From Artocarpus heterophyllus (lineage: Eukaryota > Streptophyta > Magnoliopsida > Rosales > Moraceae), in assembly GCA_025403435.1 (NCBI GenBank), contig CM046345.1, forward strand, positions 14,079,930 to 14,143,929: a DNA stretch of 64,000 nt, given 5' to 3'. Shown one piece after another: positions 48,061 to 60,391 of this stretch (position 1 is its first letter; every line of letters starts with the position of its first letter). The notes beneath the pieces are model-generated. The model saw nothing but the letters and a program-made list of their open reading frames with translations, was not told the DNA's origin and did not search any database. The position numbers and the translations under genes were made by a program.

Positions 48061-49059
48061 AGTTGTCATGATAATCGGTACAAAGACATATTTACTTGAA
48101 AGTTAGAACCAAGTCTAAAACAGAACATTAATGACTAATTTGACACAATTTTATTTATTAATCTGCAACATCACCACAATTTTTATTTTTTATTTGTTAA
48201 TTTAAAAGTCATAGTAATGTTTAGGATATCCGTAGAAGAGAAAAGTATACGATTTTGATGCCGGAAATTTCAAAAGAAATGTCTTTCAGTTGAGATATAT
48301 ATATATATTTGTGTGTGTGTATATGTGAGATTGGGAGGATATTATGGTGAGTTTAGAAAGAAAAAAGCATAGCATTTTATTAATTAATTATTGTATATTT
48401 GTGTTACGAGTTTGAATCACAATTCGGTCTTCTTTTTGCCCCACATATTTACCTAACTTGAGGCAGGGATTGGGATTATCAGAGAATTTTTAGCAGAGTA
48501 GCTTTTTCCTAGTATCCTACTTAATACTCATTTATCCAACTTAAAAGATACCATTAGTCATTAAAAGTTATTAGGATTAAGGTTAATTAAAAGGATTAAG
48601 GTTAATTAAAGTTAACATCTTGTTTGAGAAAGAGTAAACTTTCTATTCCTTTTTTTTTACCCGGCATTTTCAGTTAAATACAATATTATATATATATTAT
48701 AAATATAATTTAGATATTTTCTTGAGGTAGTGTTAGATCCTTTTCAAGCAAAAAGAAGAATGCAAACCTAATCTCATGGCCTGGTTACAGGCATAGTCTA
48801 ATGATAAATTCACACCCAAGTCAACTAAAAAATAAAAAGTTTGAATCTTTTATCTCTAAGTTAAAAAAAAAAAAAAAACCTAACCTCATAGCCGTTAATG
48901 CATTAAGAAGTTCGAGATTGCAGGGTGCACATGCACGTAATTCTAATAGCAAGTTAGATCACAATTAATAGGTTGTAATTAAAGATTATTCATGTTGTTA
49001 AACTAATATTATTCTGAGCTACTAAAAAGCCTATGTTTAACTAATAGATAATATGTTTA
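48061..49059. other. intergenic with a possible SINE scrap
   Basis: At 48780-48880 a sequence with AGTTTGAATCTTTTATCTC followed by an A-run resembles the 3' part of a tRNA-derived SINE. Otherwise nothing is recognised. Confidence 0.3.
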
Positions 49060-50012
49060 AGGATTATTTTCACATTTGCCCACGAACTATGTCACTTATG
49101 TAATTTTACCCCTGACTTTTAAAACATATCACTTAGTTTTCTCAAATTTTGTTCTGTTAGCAAGTATCTCTCTTTCATCCAACCCTGTAAGTTTTTGAAT
49201 AGTTTTTTACAAAATATTTTTATATTTCCTCCTAAACTACGTCATTTTACCACCCCCTCCCCCGACTTTCAAAATGTGTTACTATGTTCCCTTTTTTATG
49301 TTAACAAATAACCTTTTTCTATTCAATTTTGTTCGGCTAATTAATTGTTTTGTTTTTCTTGCAAATTCATAAGACCTCCATGTAAAAACAATCCATATAT
49401 CTACAACTTATACATGAATATTTTTTATAACATGCCATTCAAATACAAATATAAAGAAAATTTAAGAGGGAGTTCTTTACAAGAAATAAAATAATGTGTT
49501 CTTTGTTTTAAAAAAGCTTCAAGAGCTCTTTTCTTTTAAAGAATTTTTTTGGGATTTTTTCCCTCCTTAAGCTCTTTCATGCAGGTGGAATTGCCTATTG
49601 TAAAAAATAATACTTTTTTCTTGAACTCTTTTTTTCTTAGTCTATTTTTCCCTCTACTCTTTTTTTTTCGGTTTGGTTTTTTTCCCCCAAAAGTTAGAAG
49701 AAAAAGACATTGACTTGTAAAGCCGAACAAAATTGAACAGAATGAGGTTATTTGTCAACAAAAAAAAAAGTAGAAGACAAAGTCATACATTCTGAAAGTT
49801 GGGGAGACAGATAACATAAGTGATATAGTTTTGGGGGGAAATATAAAAATATTTCACAATAAGCCATCCAAAAACTAAGACAATTAGATGAAAAGGGGAA
49901 ACTTGTTAACAAAATAAAGTTTGAGGCGATTAAGTGATACATTTTAAAAATTAGGAGGTAAAATGATAAAAGTAATATAGTTCAAGGGACAAATATATAT
50001 AAAAATAATCCT
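49060..50012. mobile_element. foldback transposon with about 280-bp terminal inverted repeats
   Basis: The left arm (49060-49338, starting AGGATTATTTTCACATTTGC, ending ATTTTGTTCGGCT) and the right arm (49721-50012, starting AGCCGAACAAAATTG, ending AAAAATAATCCT) are inverse over their whole length with scattered changes. The direct repeat ATGTTTA flanks both ends (49053-49059, 50013-50019). The 380-bp centre has no supported ORF. Long TIRs suggest a Mutator-like or foldback element; the 7-bp duplication is a little short for typical Mutator. Confidence 0.75.
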
Positions 50013-50019
50013 ATGTTTA

Positions 50020-50642
50020 GATAAGATTTTTTTCTTTGTCTTTTCGCGTGTAAAACTCGTGTCATTTAAGTAAGTTAGGTATCCGCTAACTTGAAGATAA
50101 TTATTTTCAGCTACCGTTCTTACGTCCTTTTGTCATAAAGACACTCATATTTGTGATTTACTCATAGTAGAAGTTTTCAAAAGAAACCATTTGTACAAAT
50201 AAAATGAAGTGTTGAACAAAACCATTATTAGTGATTGCCACTAGGCCTTGAAATTTCGTGCACACAATTAATTAAGATAGCATCACGCTTTTATCTAAAT
50301 TAATGCTAAATATTGATCTCTTTAGATTGACATTAATGTCAACGATAGATCTAATTTCAATAATATTTTTATTCTTCCTCATTTTCTTGACTGGTACACC
50401 ATGAAATCTCAAATAGTTATATTTTGGCATTACAACGACTAGCTGAACTCAGCCTGATGTTTACAAGTATATACCGTCCCCTATCACTTGTAGTTTTACA
50501 TTTCTCATCAAAGGTAGAAAAGTAAAACAAGCATATTATTACAACATGAGCAAATCCTATTTAACCCTTTTAACCTACTCTCTCGTAAAACGTGGGTCTT
50601 ATCTGATAGGACTAACGTGTTCTCGGTATCAATAGCGGATCA
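50020..50642. other. intergenic, nothing recognised
   Basis: No supported feature. Confidence 0.4.
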
Positions 50643-50806
50643 TGTGTTTGTTAAGTCGATTAGAACCAATTAATTGAATATTCTAACCAACTACAATGTA
50701 AAGCTTTCAATAGATATAATAAAAAAAAATATTACAGTATAAAACTTTCATATGCTACGCATATTTTTTAAACTAAAATTTTTAGTTATAACTAGTTTAC
50801 GAATGT
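50643..50806. repeat. MITE family A copy upstream of F3'H
   Basis: TGTGTTTGTTAAGTCGATTA at the left, modules AAAGCTTTCAATAGATATAA and AAACTTTCATATGCTACGC, degraded right end. It lies about 460 bp before the F3'H start codon. Confidence 0.65.
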
Positions 50807-51020
50807 GTCCAGAGTCAACCACATGAGGTTAAATACCATATCTCTTTCAACCTTGGTGGGAACTAAAGGATAAGCACCTACATGGAAGGAGATTATTACA
50901 CAAGGATAGACCCAAAAAGGTCACAAAGAAAACAGTGACAAAATTTAATATTTTGCAAATTTGTCCTATTTTAATTAAGTATTTTTCCAAGTAGATCCAT
51001 TTCATCAGACTTTCAACCAT

Positions 51021-51190
51021 AACGTGCCCCTGCAACCATTCAACCCAACCTACCACTCACTTTTTCTTACACATGCATACCCAACTAATTTACACGTTTC
51101 AACCTTCTAATTCATTATTGTATAATTATTTTTCCTTTAAAATTAAAAAAAGAAAAAGAAGAGAAAATTAATAATTTTGATTCTATATAA
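51021..51190 (+). promoter_or_regulatory. F3'H core promoter: TATA box and MYB/bHLH-type sites
   Basis: CTATATAAGG at about 51183-51191 is a strong TATA box about 75 bp before the start codon, leaving a 5' leader of roughly 45 bp. Upstream, ACCTACC (51048-51054) is a perfect AC-element, the target of flavonoid R2R3-MYB factors, and ACGT-core words (TAACGTG at 51020, ACACGTTT at about 51091) could bind bHLH or bZIP partners. This layout fits MYB-bHLH control of flavonoid genes; binding is inferred. Confidence 0.55.
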
Positions 51191-51261
51191 GGTTCCAAAA
51201 ACTCGTTCTCATAAACAGCAAAAAATAGACAAAGACCATTAAAAAAAAAAAACAGTTAACC

Positions 51262-54200
51262 ATGCCCTCTATCACCATTATTCTCCTCTCACTACTCTTG
51301 GCGGTGCTAGTGTACCGTCTGTTTGAAAAGCTGCGAGGAAGGCGATCGCTGCCGCCATTGCCGCCAGGCCCCCAACCATGGCCCATAATTGGGAACCTGC
51401 CCCACCTGGGCCCGGCGCCGCACCAAACCATTGCCGCCCTGGCAAGGAAGCACGGCCCCCTCATGCACCTCCGTTTGGGCCTGGTGGACGTGGTTGTGGC
51501 GGCATCGGCCTCGGTGGCGGCCCAGTTCCTTAAGACTCACGATGCCAACTTCGCGAACCGGCCGCCGAACTCCGGCGCCAAGCACATTGCGTACGACTAC
51601 CAGGACTTGGTTTTCAGGCCGTACGGCTCAAGGTGGCGTCTGCTACGGAAGATCACGTCCGTACACCTCTTCTCCGGCAAGGCCTTGGAGGATTTCCGGC
51701 ACGTTCGACAGGTAATAAATTGTTTTTTTTTTTTCCTTGCTTCGTTTGTTAGTTGGTTGAAAAAATTCTTTTCATCCAATTAAGTTTAAATCTTGCCGCT
51801 TATAAAAATAGTAAGCTCTACGTATTACCAAATAAATACAAATAATCAGGTTTTAAAATATAAAAGTTGCTCCACTCGATTGGTGGAGTACGAAAACATG
51901 TCTTACTAACCCTGCATTTCGCAGAAGACTCCGGTTCAAACCGTTTATAATATAAAACAAAAAAAGTTACAATATAAAGTAAAAAAAAATATAAAGCTTT
52001 TAACGAACAAATAATAGTTTAAACCAGTACTTTTTCTCCCAAATAATCTTGCCAAAAAACATGACTTTTCTTGAGCAGTCATATTTGTTAATCTTATATA
52101 TGTTTCCCTTTATGTTGATGAAATATTTTGAGTATAATAGTTTTAAAAGGAGAGCAACACAAGATACGATCGCGATCTTATCGTTCTTTAAATATGGACA
52201 TTTTTAATGCCAATAATTTTGTTGCCTCTAGTAAGCTCGAGGACATTATTGGAAGAAAATGTTATTTTCGTAGCAAATAGCTGTTGATATGGCGGAGAAA
52301 AAAAGATGAAGGAAAAAAAAAAAGTAGGAACCGTTGTTAGATACGTTACTTACTAGCCTTTCTTTTAAATAAATCAAGTAATTAACCATTCGTCATCAGT
52401 TTTATAACCCAAGTTAATAGAAAGTAAGTTAGGAGATTGATTGGTGTAATGATATCGTAATTTTGGAAGTTTAGGGACTATATCATAGGGTGTTTGGAGA
52501 AAGTGGTCCATATCATTTTTTCACTTATAAACAGTGTGAAGCTCTTAGATACTACAGTGTAAAGTTTTTACATACTACAATAAAAACAGTTCTAACTAAC
52601 GGTTTTAATCACCTTTCCATACACGACTTTAATGTTGTAGATAATATTGCTTCAAGAGAAAATAAAATGCTATATATGCGGTTTTTTTTTTTATTTTTTA
52701 TCTTTTATCATTTTACTTTTGATTTGGTTGCTTCGGTATTTTAGTAGGATGTTCGTTTAAACCTTAAGATCTATATAATATGTTTTACATACTTTTGATG
52801 TGATTTTAATAAAATTTAATCCAAAAATAGGAATATCCTTGCAAAAAAAAAAGGTTAAATATTTGAGTTTGGAGATGTATCTCTCATCCGCGAAAAACTT
52901 TTTATTTTGTTATTTAATTACTCGGTTTGGAGGAAAAATATTGTACACGTGTTTATAGAATTTTTTAATTTTATTTATTTTGTTATTTTTACATGTGCCA
53001 TAAACGGCCTATAGAATAGTATTTTTCTGATTACTAAAATAGGATTTTGAAAAGAAAATTACCCCGTTCTATTCCTAAAACCCATCGACTAAATCTCTTA
53101 TAAAAAAAATAAATAAACAAAACCCATGGAGACTATTTCGGTCATTGCCTTCCGTGACGTTGAAATATCACGATTCAAATCAAGCAAAAGAAAAAAAAAA
53201 TACAAAATGGATAAATCTCCTGGAGACAGAAAAGATTACCTTTGACCAGCTGGCTGAACCGCAGCCATAAAATCATTAGCAGATTCTACGGCCGTATGTA
53301 TTGTCTGGGGAACTTCTATTCTATGATGGAAACTATAGACCCAATTAGTGTTGCCTTGTAAGTTTTTAAAATGTTGTCACACGTTTTTTTATATAAAAAT
53401 TTTAAAAACATTTGGTAGGATTCTTAAAAAAATTTTATTTTTCAAAATAAGTATTTTTGTTTATTTTAAAAACATTACCATCATTTTTCTTTATTGGTAA
53501 AAACTGTAATTGTACTTGTTATATTAATGGGCCATTTGAAAAAATAGTTGAAAACAACGGTTTTATTTTGAGAATTGTAGCATATGAAAGCTTTACACTG
53601 TAGTTCTTTATTATAGTATGTGAGAGCTTTATATTGTAGCTTTTTATTCTAACATGTGAGAGTTTTACAATGTTTACATTTGTAACAATAGAACTACTCT
53701 TTTTAATTAATGATTTGATATATAAATGTTAACGTTAAAATGTTATAATCTAATCTTTAAAAAGTAAACTCTACCAATTAAAACTACAGTTTATACCACC
53801 AAGTAAAAAAAGTAAAATTTTTTCCTTAAGAATTCCCCATTGTTTGACCTCGCTTGTATAGCAAACTTTATTAGACAGTCGCTTAAATTTTAAAAGCAGG
53901 ATTTATTAGTAAAAATAATTTGTGTCGTATGTTGATATTTTAAGTTGAATGGTCACAAAAAGTTTTACCAAAAGAATATTACACCATGCCTTAACCATGG
54001 ATTTTTTTTCCTAATTTAACAAAATTAATTACTCAGAATTCAAATCGTGGAAATAACAACTTAATGGTCGAATTAATATTACTTGATGAGAAATTAATTG
54101 GGAATTTGTGAACATGCAGGAGGAAGTAGGTGTGCTAATAGGAGCCCTAGCAAACACGGGCTCAACCAGTGTAAACTTGGGTCAACTGCTAAATGTGTGC

Positions 54201-56289
54201 GCAGTGAACTCCCTAGGACGTGTGATGCTAGGGCACAGGGTTTTTGGCGACGGTAGCGGCAAAAGTGATCCAAGAGCGGACGAATTCAAGTCGATGGTAG
54301 TCGAGGTGATGGTTCTAGCCGGAGTGTTCAACATAGGAGATTTTGTGCCGGCGCTACAGTGGCTAGACTTGCAAGGGGTGGTGGCAAGAATGAAGAAGCT
54401 TCACAAGAGGTTTGATGCGTTCTTGAGCAACATTCTTGAGGAACATAAGGCTGCTGTTGGCAAGGGGCGTCACACTGACTTGCTTAGCACGTTGATATCG
54501 GTGAAGGAAGATGTCGATGGTGATGAGGGTGGCAAGCTCACTGGGACTGAAATTAAAGCACTTCTTTTGGTATGTATTCTCTCTTTCTATTACACACTAT
54601 TTATTTATCTATTTATATAGAAAGGTTCTGTATAAGAAATTAAAAAAAAGGGTAATACTATTTATTAGAGCGTGCACTTAAATTCTACAGTTGAGACCCA
54701 TCTCTTTTGAGAGAATGATACTGTAACCTATAGGGTTATCACTCATTTTTTTTTCCTAAAAAAAACTAACAGGAAAGAACTATTGAATGAAATCATGATG
54801 AAACTTTTTTTTTTTGGATCTATGGAAAGCAACACTTGTCTAACCTAACGGTCAAACTTTAGTTTTGATACAAAGACCACGTAATTCAAAGATGAAATAT
54901 CACATCGAGTTGGTGTAATTTTAATTATTCTTCATAGCTTGCTTTTTTTTCCCCCTACTTTTCTTTCAAAGTAGTTGATCTTCACATATATTTCACTTTT
55001 GATCCGTCTAATTTGATTTTAGGTTATTTTACCTCAAAGATTGTACTTTGTAATTAGTTTTGCGATTCAGAAATTGTCAAAGGGCAAGTTCTAGAGAATT
55101 ATTGAGGGTATTATTCACCTTATTGAAGTTACACTTTCAATTATTATATGTTCTTGCCCAAGGAGAGTATCAGGTCAACGCAAAGGGACCTGTCCCTCTC
55201 CTTCTACCGTAACATCAGTCTCACATCTGTTTATTTTTTTTAAAAGAATCCGCACTTCTAGCTTTGACATCTCCTAAAGATGCTTGGAAATTTTGGTAAC
55301 ATTAAATGGTGTTTTTCACTCGAAATTTCCATTGCTTGGAAAAGAGGCAATTTAAATATTACTAAAATATTGGTCTAAGAAGTTAATTCTTAGAGAATTT
55401 TTGGCATAAGAGCTGTTTTTGTTCTTTTTTGGCAGGAATTATTATTTTAACTATTAGATTAATTTTTGAATGATTTAACTTATGATTGAAAATGTGATGC
55501 ACTAAATGATTGTTCCTACTATAATGGTTCCCTAATTTTTAATGGAGGGAACAGGCAAAAGTAGTTAATTTTTGTTGGTGAACAAGTACATAAATACTAA
55601 AAATTTTTAATCTTTGCATGTGATGATGGCAGAACATGTTCACGGCTGGAACCGACACGACATCAAGTACAGTGGAATGGGCCATTGCGGAACTCATTCG
55701 ACACCCCAAAGTTTTGGCCCGAGTCCGAGAAGAACTTGACCGCACCGTGGGTCGAGATAGGCTTGTGGGTGAACTGGACCTGGCTCAATTGACCTATCTC
55801 CAGGCTGTGGTGAAGGAGACCTTCCGGCTCCATCCCTCCACCCCGATGTCCGTGCCGCGGATGGCGAGCGAGGGTTGTGAAATTAACGGTTACCACATCC
55901 CCAAGGGGAGCACTCTTCTTGTCAATGTGTGGGCCATAGCACGTGACCCTGCCGAGTGGAATGATCCATTAGAGTTCAAGCCTGAAAGATTCTTACCTGG
56001 CGGCGAAAAGGCTGAAGTGGACATTAGAGGGAATAACTTTGAAGTGATACCATTTGGGGCAGGGCGTAGGATTTGTGCTGGCATGAGCTTGGGCCTGCGC
56101 ATGGTCCAGCTACTCACTGCAAGTCTTGTCCACGCTTTCAATTTTGACCTGCCTAACGGGCTGGAACCAGAGAAACTCAACATGGATGAAGCCTATGGCC
56201 TGACACTGCAACGTGCCGCACCATTGATGGTTCACCCTCGGCCTAGGCTGGCCCAACACTTATATGTTACCAATACTGCTAGTATGTAA
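51262..56289 (+). CDS. F3'H: flavonoid 3'-hydroxylase, cytochrome P450 CYP75B, 3 exons
   Basis: Exons 51262-51711, 54120-54569 and 55633-56289 join in frame (GT-AG) to 518 aa. An N-terminal hydrophobic anchor (about 3-20) and the hinge LPPLPPGPQPWP (30-41) place it on the ER membrane facing the cytosol. P450 hallmarks follow: I-helix AGTDTT (305-310), K-helix ETFR (362-365), PERF (417-420) and heme loop FGAGRRICAG with Cys448. The NMFTAGTDTTSS, LPGGEK and EAYGLTLQRA segments match CYP75B rather than CYP75A. It uses NADPH and O2 to hydroxylate the B-ring 3' position of naringenin, dihydrokaempferol or kaempferol, directing flux to quercetin, cyanidin and catechin-type products. Introns of 2.4 and 1.1 kb hold a SINE and MITEs. 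No lesion seen; substrate choice is by homology. Confidence 0.95.
51865..51967 (+). repeat. tRNA-derived SINE in F3'H intron 1
   Basis: An A-box-like CGATTGGTGGAGTACG is followed about 45 bp on by a B box CCGGTTCAAACCG, then an A-rich tail. This is the tRNA-like head of a short plant SINE, sense to the gene. No target duplication identified. Confidence 0.6.
52486..52626. repeat. MITE family A copy in F3'H intron 1
   Basis: GGGTGTTTGGAGAAAGTGG at the left, modules GAAGCTCTTAGATACTACAG and AAAGTTTTTACATACTACAA, and CCTTTCCATACACGAC at the right. Confidence 0.72.
53345..53720. repeat. worn MITEs (families C and A) in F3'H intron 1
   Basis: At 53355-53482 there is family C interior sequence (AAAATTTTAAAAACATTTGG, TCAAAATAAG). 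At 53525-53715 there are three reverse-sense family A modules (GTAGCATATGAAAGCTTTAC, AGTATGTGAGAGCTTTATAT, ACATGTGAGAGTTTTACAAT), one more than usual. Confidence 0.55.
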
Positions 56290-56860
56290 AACTATGTTTG
56301 GTCCGTAATCGTTTTGGAATGTGTTTAAGTTTGAAAATGATTCGTTTTATTATTATTATTGTTTCTTTGTTTTGTTTTGTTTTCTTGCCTGCTCAGTGAT
56401 GTTTCAAAAGAGTCGTCCTGTTTGGCCAATAATTTCTCCATTAGAATGTAGTTTGTTATTTAACTACGGAGATGTCCCCTGAGCAAAGAAAACTGTTGGG
56501 CTATCTAGTGTAAAGTTATTATAATTTCAAAATATTTGTATTTGGCTACTCTGTTTTCAAAAACATGTCAGAGATGATTTCCACTGTTTTTTCTAATCAT
56601 ACAAAATTAACAATTTATTAATCATATTAATTACGTAGTTCTGTAGGAAAAAAAAAAAATCCTTAAGAAATAGGTAAAAGTTAGAATTTGTTTGGTCAAC
56701 TTTGTGATACTCTTGTATTGTAAATACAGGCTACAGCCAATGCTAATTATATTTATGTCCCCTAACTAATTTGGACCAAATGCTATGGAATTCGAAAGTC
56801 ATATTCTTTAACTTGAAGAGGTGCTCCAAATTAAATAAAGTGAGGAAAGACTGAGATACT
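56290..56860 (+). other. F3'H 3' flank
   Basis: T-rich 3' flank after TAA 56287-56289. The poly-A site is not identifiable with confidence. No further gene. Confidence 0.4.
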
Positions 56861-56867
56861 AATTTAA

Positions 56868-56970
56868 AAGCTGAGTTGAAAGCTAAACACTGTAATATTT
56901 GAGAATTTTACATTATAATATACTTTTACTTTACTAAAAATTAGAAAATCAATTCACAAACACTCTACTA
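56868..56970. repeat. MITE family A, partial copy
   Basis: It retains ACTGTAATATTTGAGAATTT and TTCACAAACACTCT; the left end is eroded. Confidence 0.45.
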
Positions 56971-57369
56971 AAAATTAGAATGATCTAGTAATTTATTTAT
57001 TTATTTTTTCTAATTTTGGTAAATTATCTTTAACATATATGTAAAAACAATATGCTTTTCAATCATTTTTTTCTCCTTGCCTTTTTCCCCCTAGTTTTTT
57101 AGTCCCCCCTTCAACTATATTTACATATTTTGGTCCTTCATCAATATATTACACTTAACTATACATATATTATATTCTACTGAAAATAAATATTTTGAAA
57201 CATACATTTTGGTCATTCTACTTTTTAAAAATGTTTGTATTTTAAAAACGACTAATTTTATTGTATATGTATACTAGAGAGTTTTGTACATTGGTTGCTT
57301 CATTTTGTGTTTTGTCTTTTTTTACTCTGTCTCTACTGAAATAGTCTCAGATATATTATCATATAAATA

Positions 57370-57652
57370 GGGGGCTTTTGATATATGACCTTAACAAAAA
57401 AAAATTTTGGGGACAAATGACCTCTGTTTTTTTTGCATAAAAAATTAAGCCTTCTAGATAGGAAAACTACTTCAATTTTTATTTTTTTCATCCTGTTGAG
57501 GTTTCTTTCTTTGCTCAGTATGTTTTTTTATCTTTATGGAAAAAAAATATTTTGAAACAGTTTTTCTGTCCAAAAAGCTTGATTTTTGTGCCAAAAAAAA
57601 GAGATCATTTCTCTAATTAATTTTTTTGGGTGGCCCTTTTTTCAAATTCTTC
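57370..57652. mobile_element. Mutator-like MITE, relative of 33285-33568
   Basis: The two halves are inverted (GGGGACAAATGACCTCT against GAGATCATTTCTCTAATT; CTTGATTTTTGTGCC against GCATAAAAAATTAAG). The centre CATCCTGTTGAGGTTTC matches CATCATGTTGAGGTTC (in inverse) in the other copy. Flanks ATATAAATA and TATTAAATA may be a worn 9-bp target duplication. Confidence 0.55.
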
Positions 57653-58211
57653 CTATTAAATAAATAGAAATAGCCAATTTATCTTTTATTGTTTTCAAGT
57701 TTTCCTTTGATGCTTTAAGCTATTATCTTTCAAAAGTAATACTCATAAATGTTTTTTCCTCTTTTCCTCGTTAAAGTAATTAATCTCAAATATCTCTCAA
57801 GCTATATATACAGTTTTTCCCCCCTTTTCTACTGTCAACTACTATTTGCCTCCTGAATTTACCAAATGATGAAATAATTTCTCATAGTTGTCCTTACTCA
57901 ACGTTTTCCGCGCAAACGCATGCACACGTACTTGCGCGCACACTCGCATACATATTTAATAAAAACATATTTTTTAATTTAAAAATGCATTTCTATCTTT
58001 TTCTTTTTTACTTTTAAACCTGTTCATTTAAATGTGTTTTGTTAAGCTTTTTCTTCCAATCTAGTCTCACCAAAATATCTTCTCTCAACTGTACGACTGC
58101 CTGAAGACTTTCATTGTAGTTATTTATTTATTTATTTAATTTTGGCAATTGCCCTGATAGATTTTTTTCTCTGTCCCTTTAAGACAATTTATTCTCAAAT
58201 GTGGTTCTATC

Positions 58212-58243
<32 letters not shown>

Positions 58244-58848
58244 TTCCATAATTCTCCCAAGTATATTTTTTTTTTATGTACTATAATAAATTTTTTTGTC
58301 TAAATTGTCCTACTAGTTACTCTTTTCCTCTTAAATGTTTTTATTTTACTAAACTAAACTTTAAATAAAATAATAAATAACAAACTTTAAATAGCTTCGT
58401 ATTAAAAAAAATTCACATACTTTATACATACGCATGTGTGGACCGTTTGTTTCAACTAGTATACAAAAGGATCACAACACTTTTGAACTGTAGTCTAAAG
58501 CAATACTTGTTGGTTCAAGAACTATCTTCTGTATTCTTGTGCCATGCAGATGACAATCACACAAATGAAAACCGTCATCTATTACGTTGAAGCTTTCTCA
58601 AAAAAGAGCGTAAAGAATATCTCAAGTTTTGATCGTAGAATATTCAAAGGTACTTTTCTTTGAAGTACGTGAAACCGATTTTTTCTTTTCTTTTTTTTTT
58701 TTTTTTATTTTAAAGGAAAATCGGTTTTAATCAATTAAATCATATAAATGCAAATGATCCCGAGGTATGACCTTTAATTAAGAGTAGTTCTATCAATACA
58801 ATCTGATGAGCTCAGGGTTAAGGAGGTACATAGAGACTAGAGGACAAT
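57653..58848. other. intergenic with a long (TA)n tract
   Basis: T-rich DNA, (AT)n at 58211-58244. No gene is supported. Confidence 0.45.
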
Positions 58849-58992
58849 GAATGGGTGCAATTTTTATTACAATCTCAGTTATAAACAGTGTAAAGCTCTC
58901 ACATGTTACAGTAATAATAAAAAAAATATGCTACAGTATAAAACTCTCACATGCTACAATAAAAGTGGTTCCCACCACCCTTTCAAACACCC
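58849..58992. repeat. MITE family A copy
   Basis: Two well-kept direct modules, AAAGCTCTCACATGTTACAG and AAACTCTCACATGCTACAAT, and right end CACCCTTTCAAACACCCT. The left terminus is atypical. Confidence 0.75.
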
Positions 58993-58999
58993 TAGAAGT

Positions 59000-59935
59000 T
59001 TCTCAACACTGAGCCGTCGTCTCCACGACTTAATCTTTGAAAAAGGCTCCAAAAATAAAAATTTAAACACCTAGGGAAAATCCCACGAGGCAATCTAAGC
59101 TTGATGAGTCTCATACCCAACAGTGTTTGAAAACTGTCTAAAAACATAATAGAGCTTGGGACAATCTCACCCAGAATCTAATACACGCTACCAAATAAAG
59201 AATAGAAAATATCCTACCTTGGTAATAGAATACCTATAATATTAACTCCAAACCGTAATCTAATGCATGCTCCATTTCGTTAAAAACTATAAAGCGCATT
59301 TAAAGTTAGAGATAATGCTCAATTAAATATCATCATATTAATTTCATTGTTAATATGTTTTATTATGCAAAATAATTATTGAATATAAAAGAGATTTTTC
59401 CAGGGTTTTAAAACATATGGTAGGGTCTTAGGGGAATTTTTAGGTCATAAAATAACAAAAAAGCAAAACGACACAAATTAGAAGGCTCGATGGGCTCAGA
59501 GGGAGGTGACGACATGGTGGCTATCTACCACCAGTTGATCGGTTGTATAGGACCTGTTGATTGATCCTTTCTAGACCTGGCCTTCCCAGATCGCCTCCTT
59601 CGGGACCTAGTTTTGACCCAAAATCGAATGTTTCACTCCAAACCAACTTTTAATGCTAAAAAATGATTTTAAACACTAATATTAAACATACTAAAACAGT
59701 AGTAAATGATTTCTCCCAAATTATAAACACCAAAATGCAATCCAAGATCACAAATTAGAATACAAAACCGATACCACGAACACACACAAAACTTCTTGAA
59801 ATGGAACATGTGTGCTTGATTTTTTGACGAAAGTTTAAATTCAAAAATAAGAAAAGAAACCCAAATAGATTCACACTGAAATAAACATTTCATAGCTTCG
59901 GAGCTGAATCTAAAGAGAATGTACCTCAATATCAA
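59000..59935. other. intergenic, nothing recognised
   Basis: Mixed composition. The 88-residue minus frame at 59669-59935 has no recognisable domain. Confidence 0.35.
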
Positions 59936-59940
59936 ACTTT

Positions 59941-60386
59941 TGTAATGACCATGTGAGTGTTGTTTTCTTTGAGATTGTTTCCAGTGAAGGTCAAGAGTAA
60001 TAATCCTTTTTCTTAGATTGCATAAGAGATAGAGAATTAGAAATATGATATTTGGTATGAAGGGTTGAGAAAATCGTGAATGAGGAAGAGAGATTGAGGG
60101 AATGAAATCAGATACGAGTCACAAGTGATTTTTTTTGGGGGGTTAGCGTGAATTAGCAGGGGAAAGCCAATAAAGGCATTTTTGTAAATAAGTGAGAATG
60201 ATAGTGACACAACTATAATTAGTGATAAACTGTCTTAAAAATTAATATTTTAAATGTTTAAATGGTTTTAAAACTAAAAATGACGTAATGCAACTTAAAT
60301 AAATACTAATGAAAGTTAAATCAATTGACACATTAAATAATTATATTTAACATAATTAATCTCATTTAAAATTCTTGGATGCTACA
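59941..60386. mobile_element. small LTR-like insertion with 5-bp target duplication
   Basis: Starts TGTAATGACC and ends GGATGCTACA (TG...CA), flanked by ACTTT on both sides (59936-59940, 60387-60391). No internal ORF. Termini resemble those of the 2.37-kb element at 36386 and of the edge at 9786, so it may be a small relative or an internally deleted solo LTR. Confidence 0.6.
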
Positions 60387-60391
60387 ACTTT

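Noticed and set aside
48405..48445. B-box-like GAGTTTGAATCAC
   Set aside because: No A box or tail in the right place, so not called as a SINE or tRNA.
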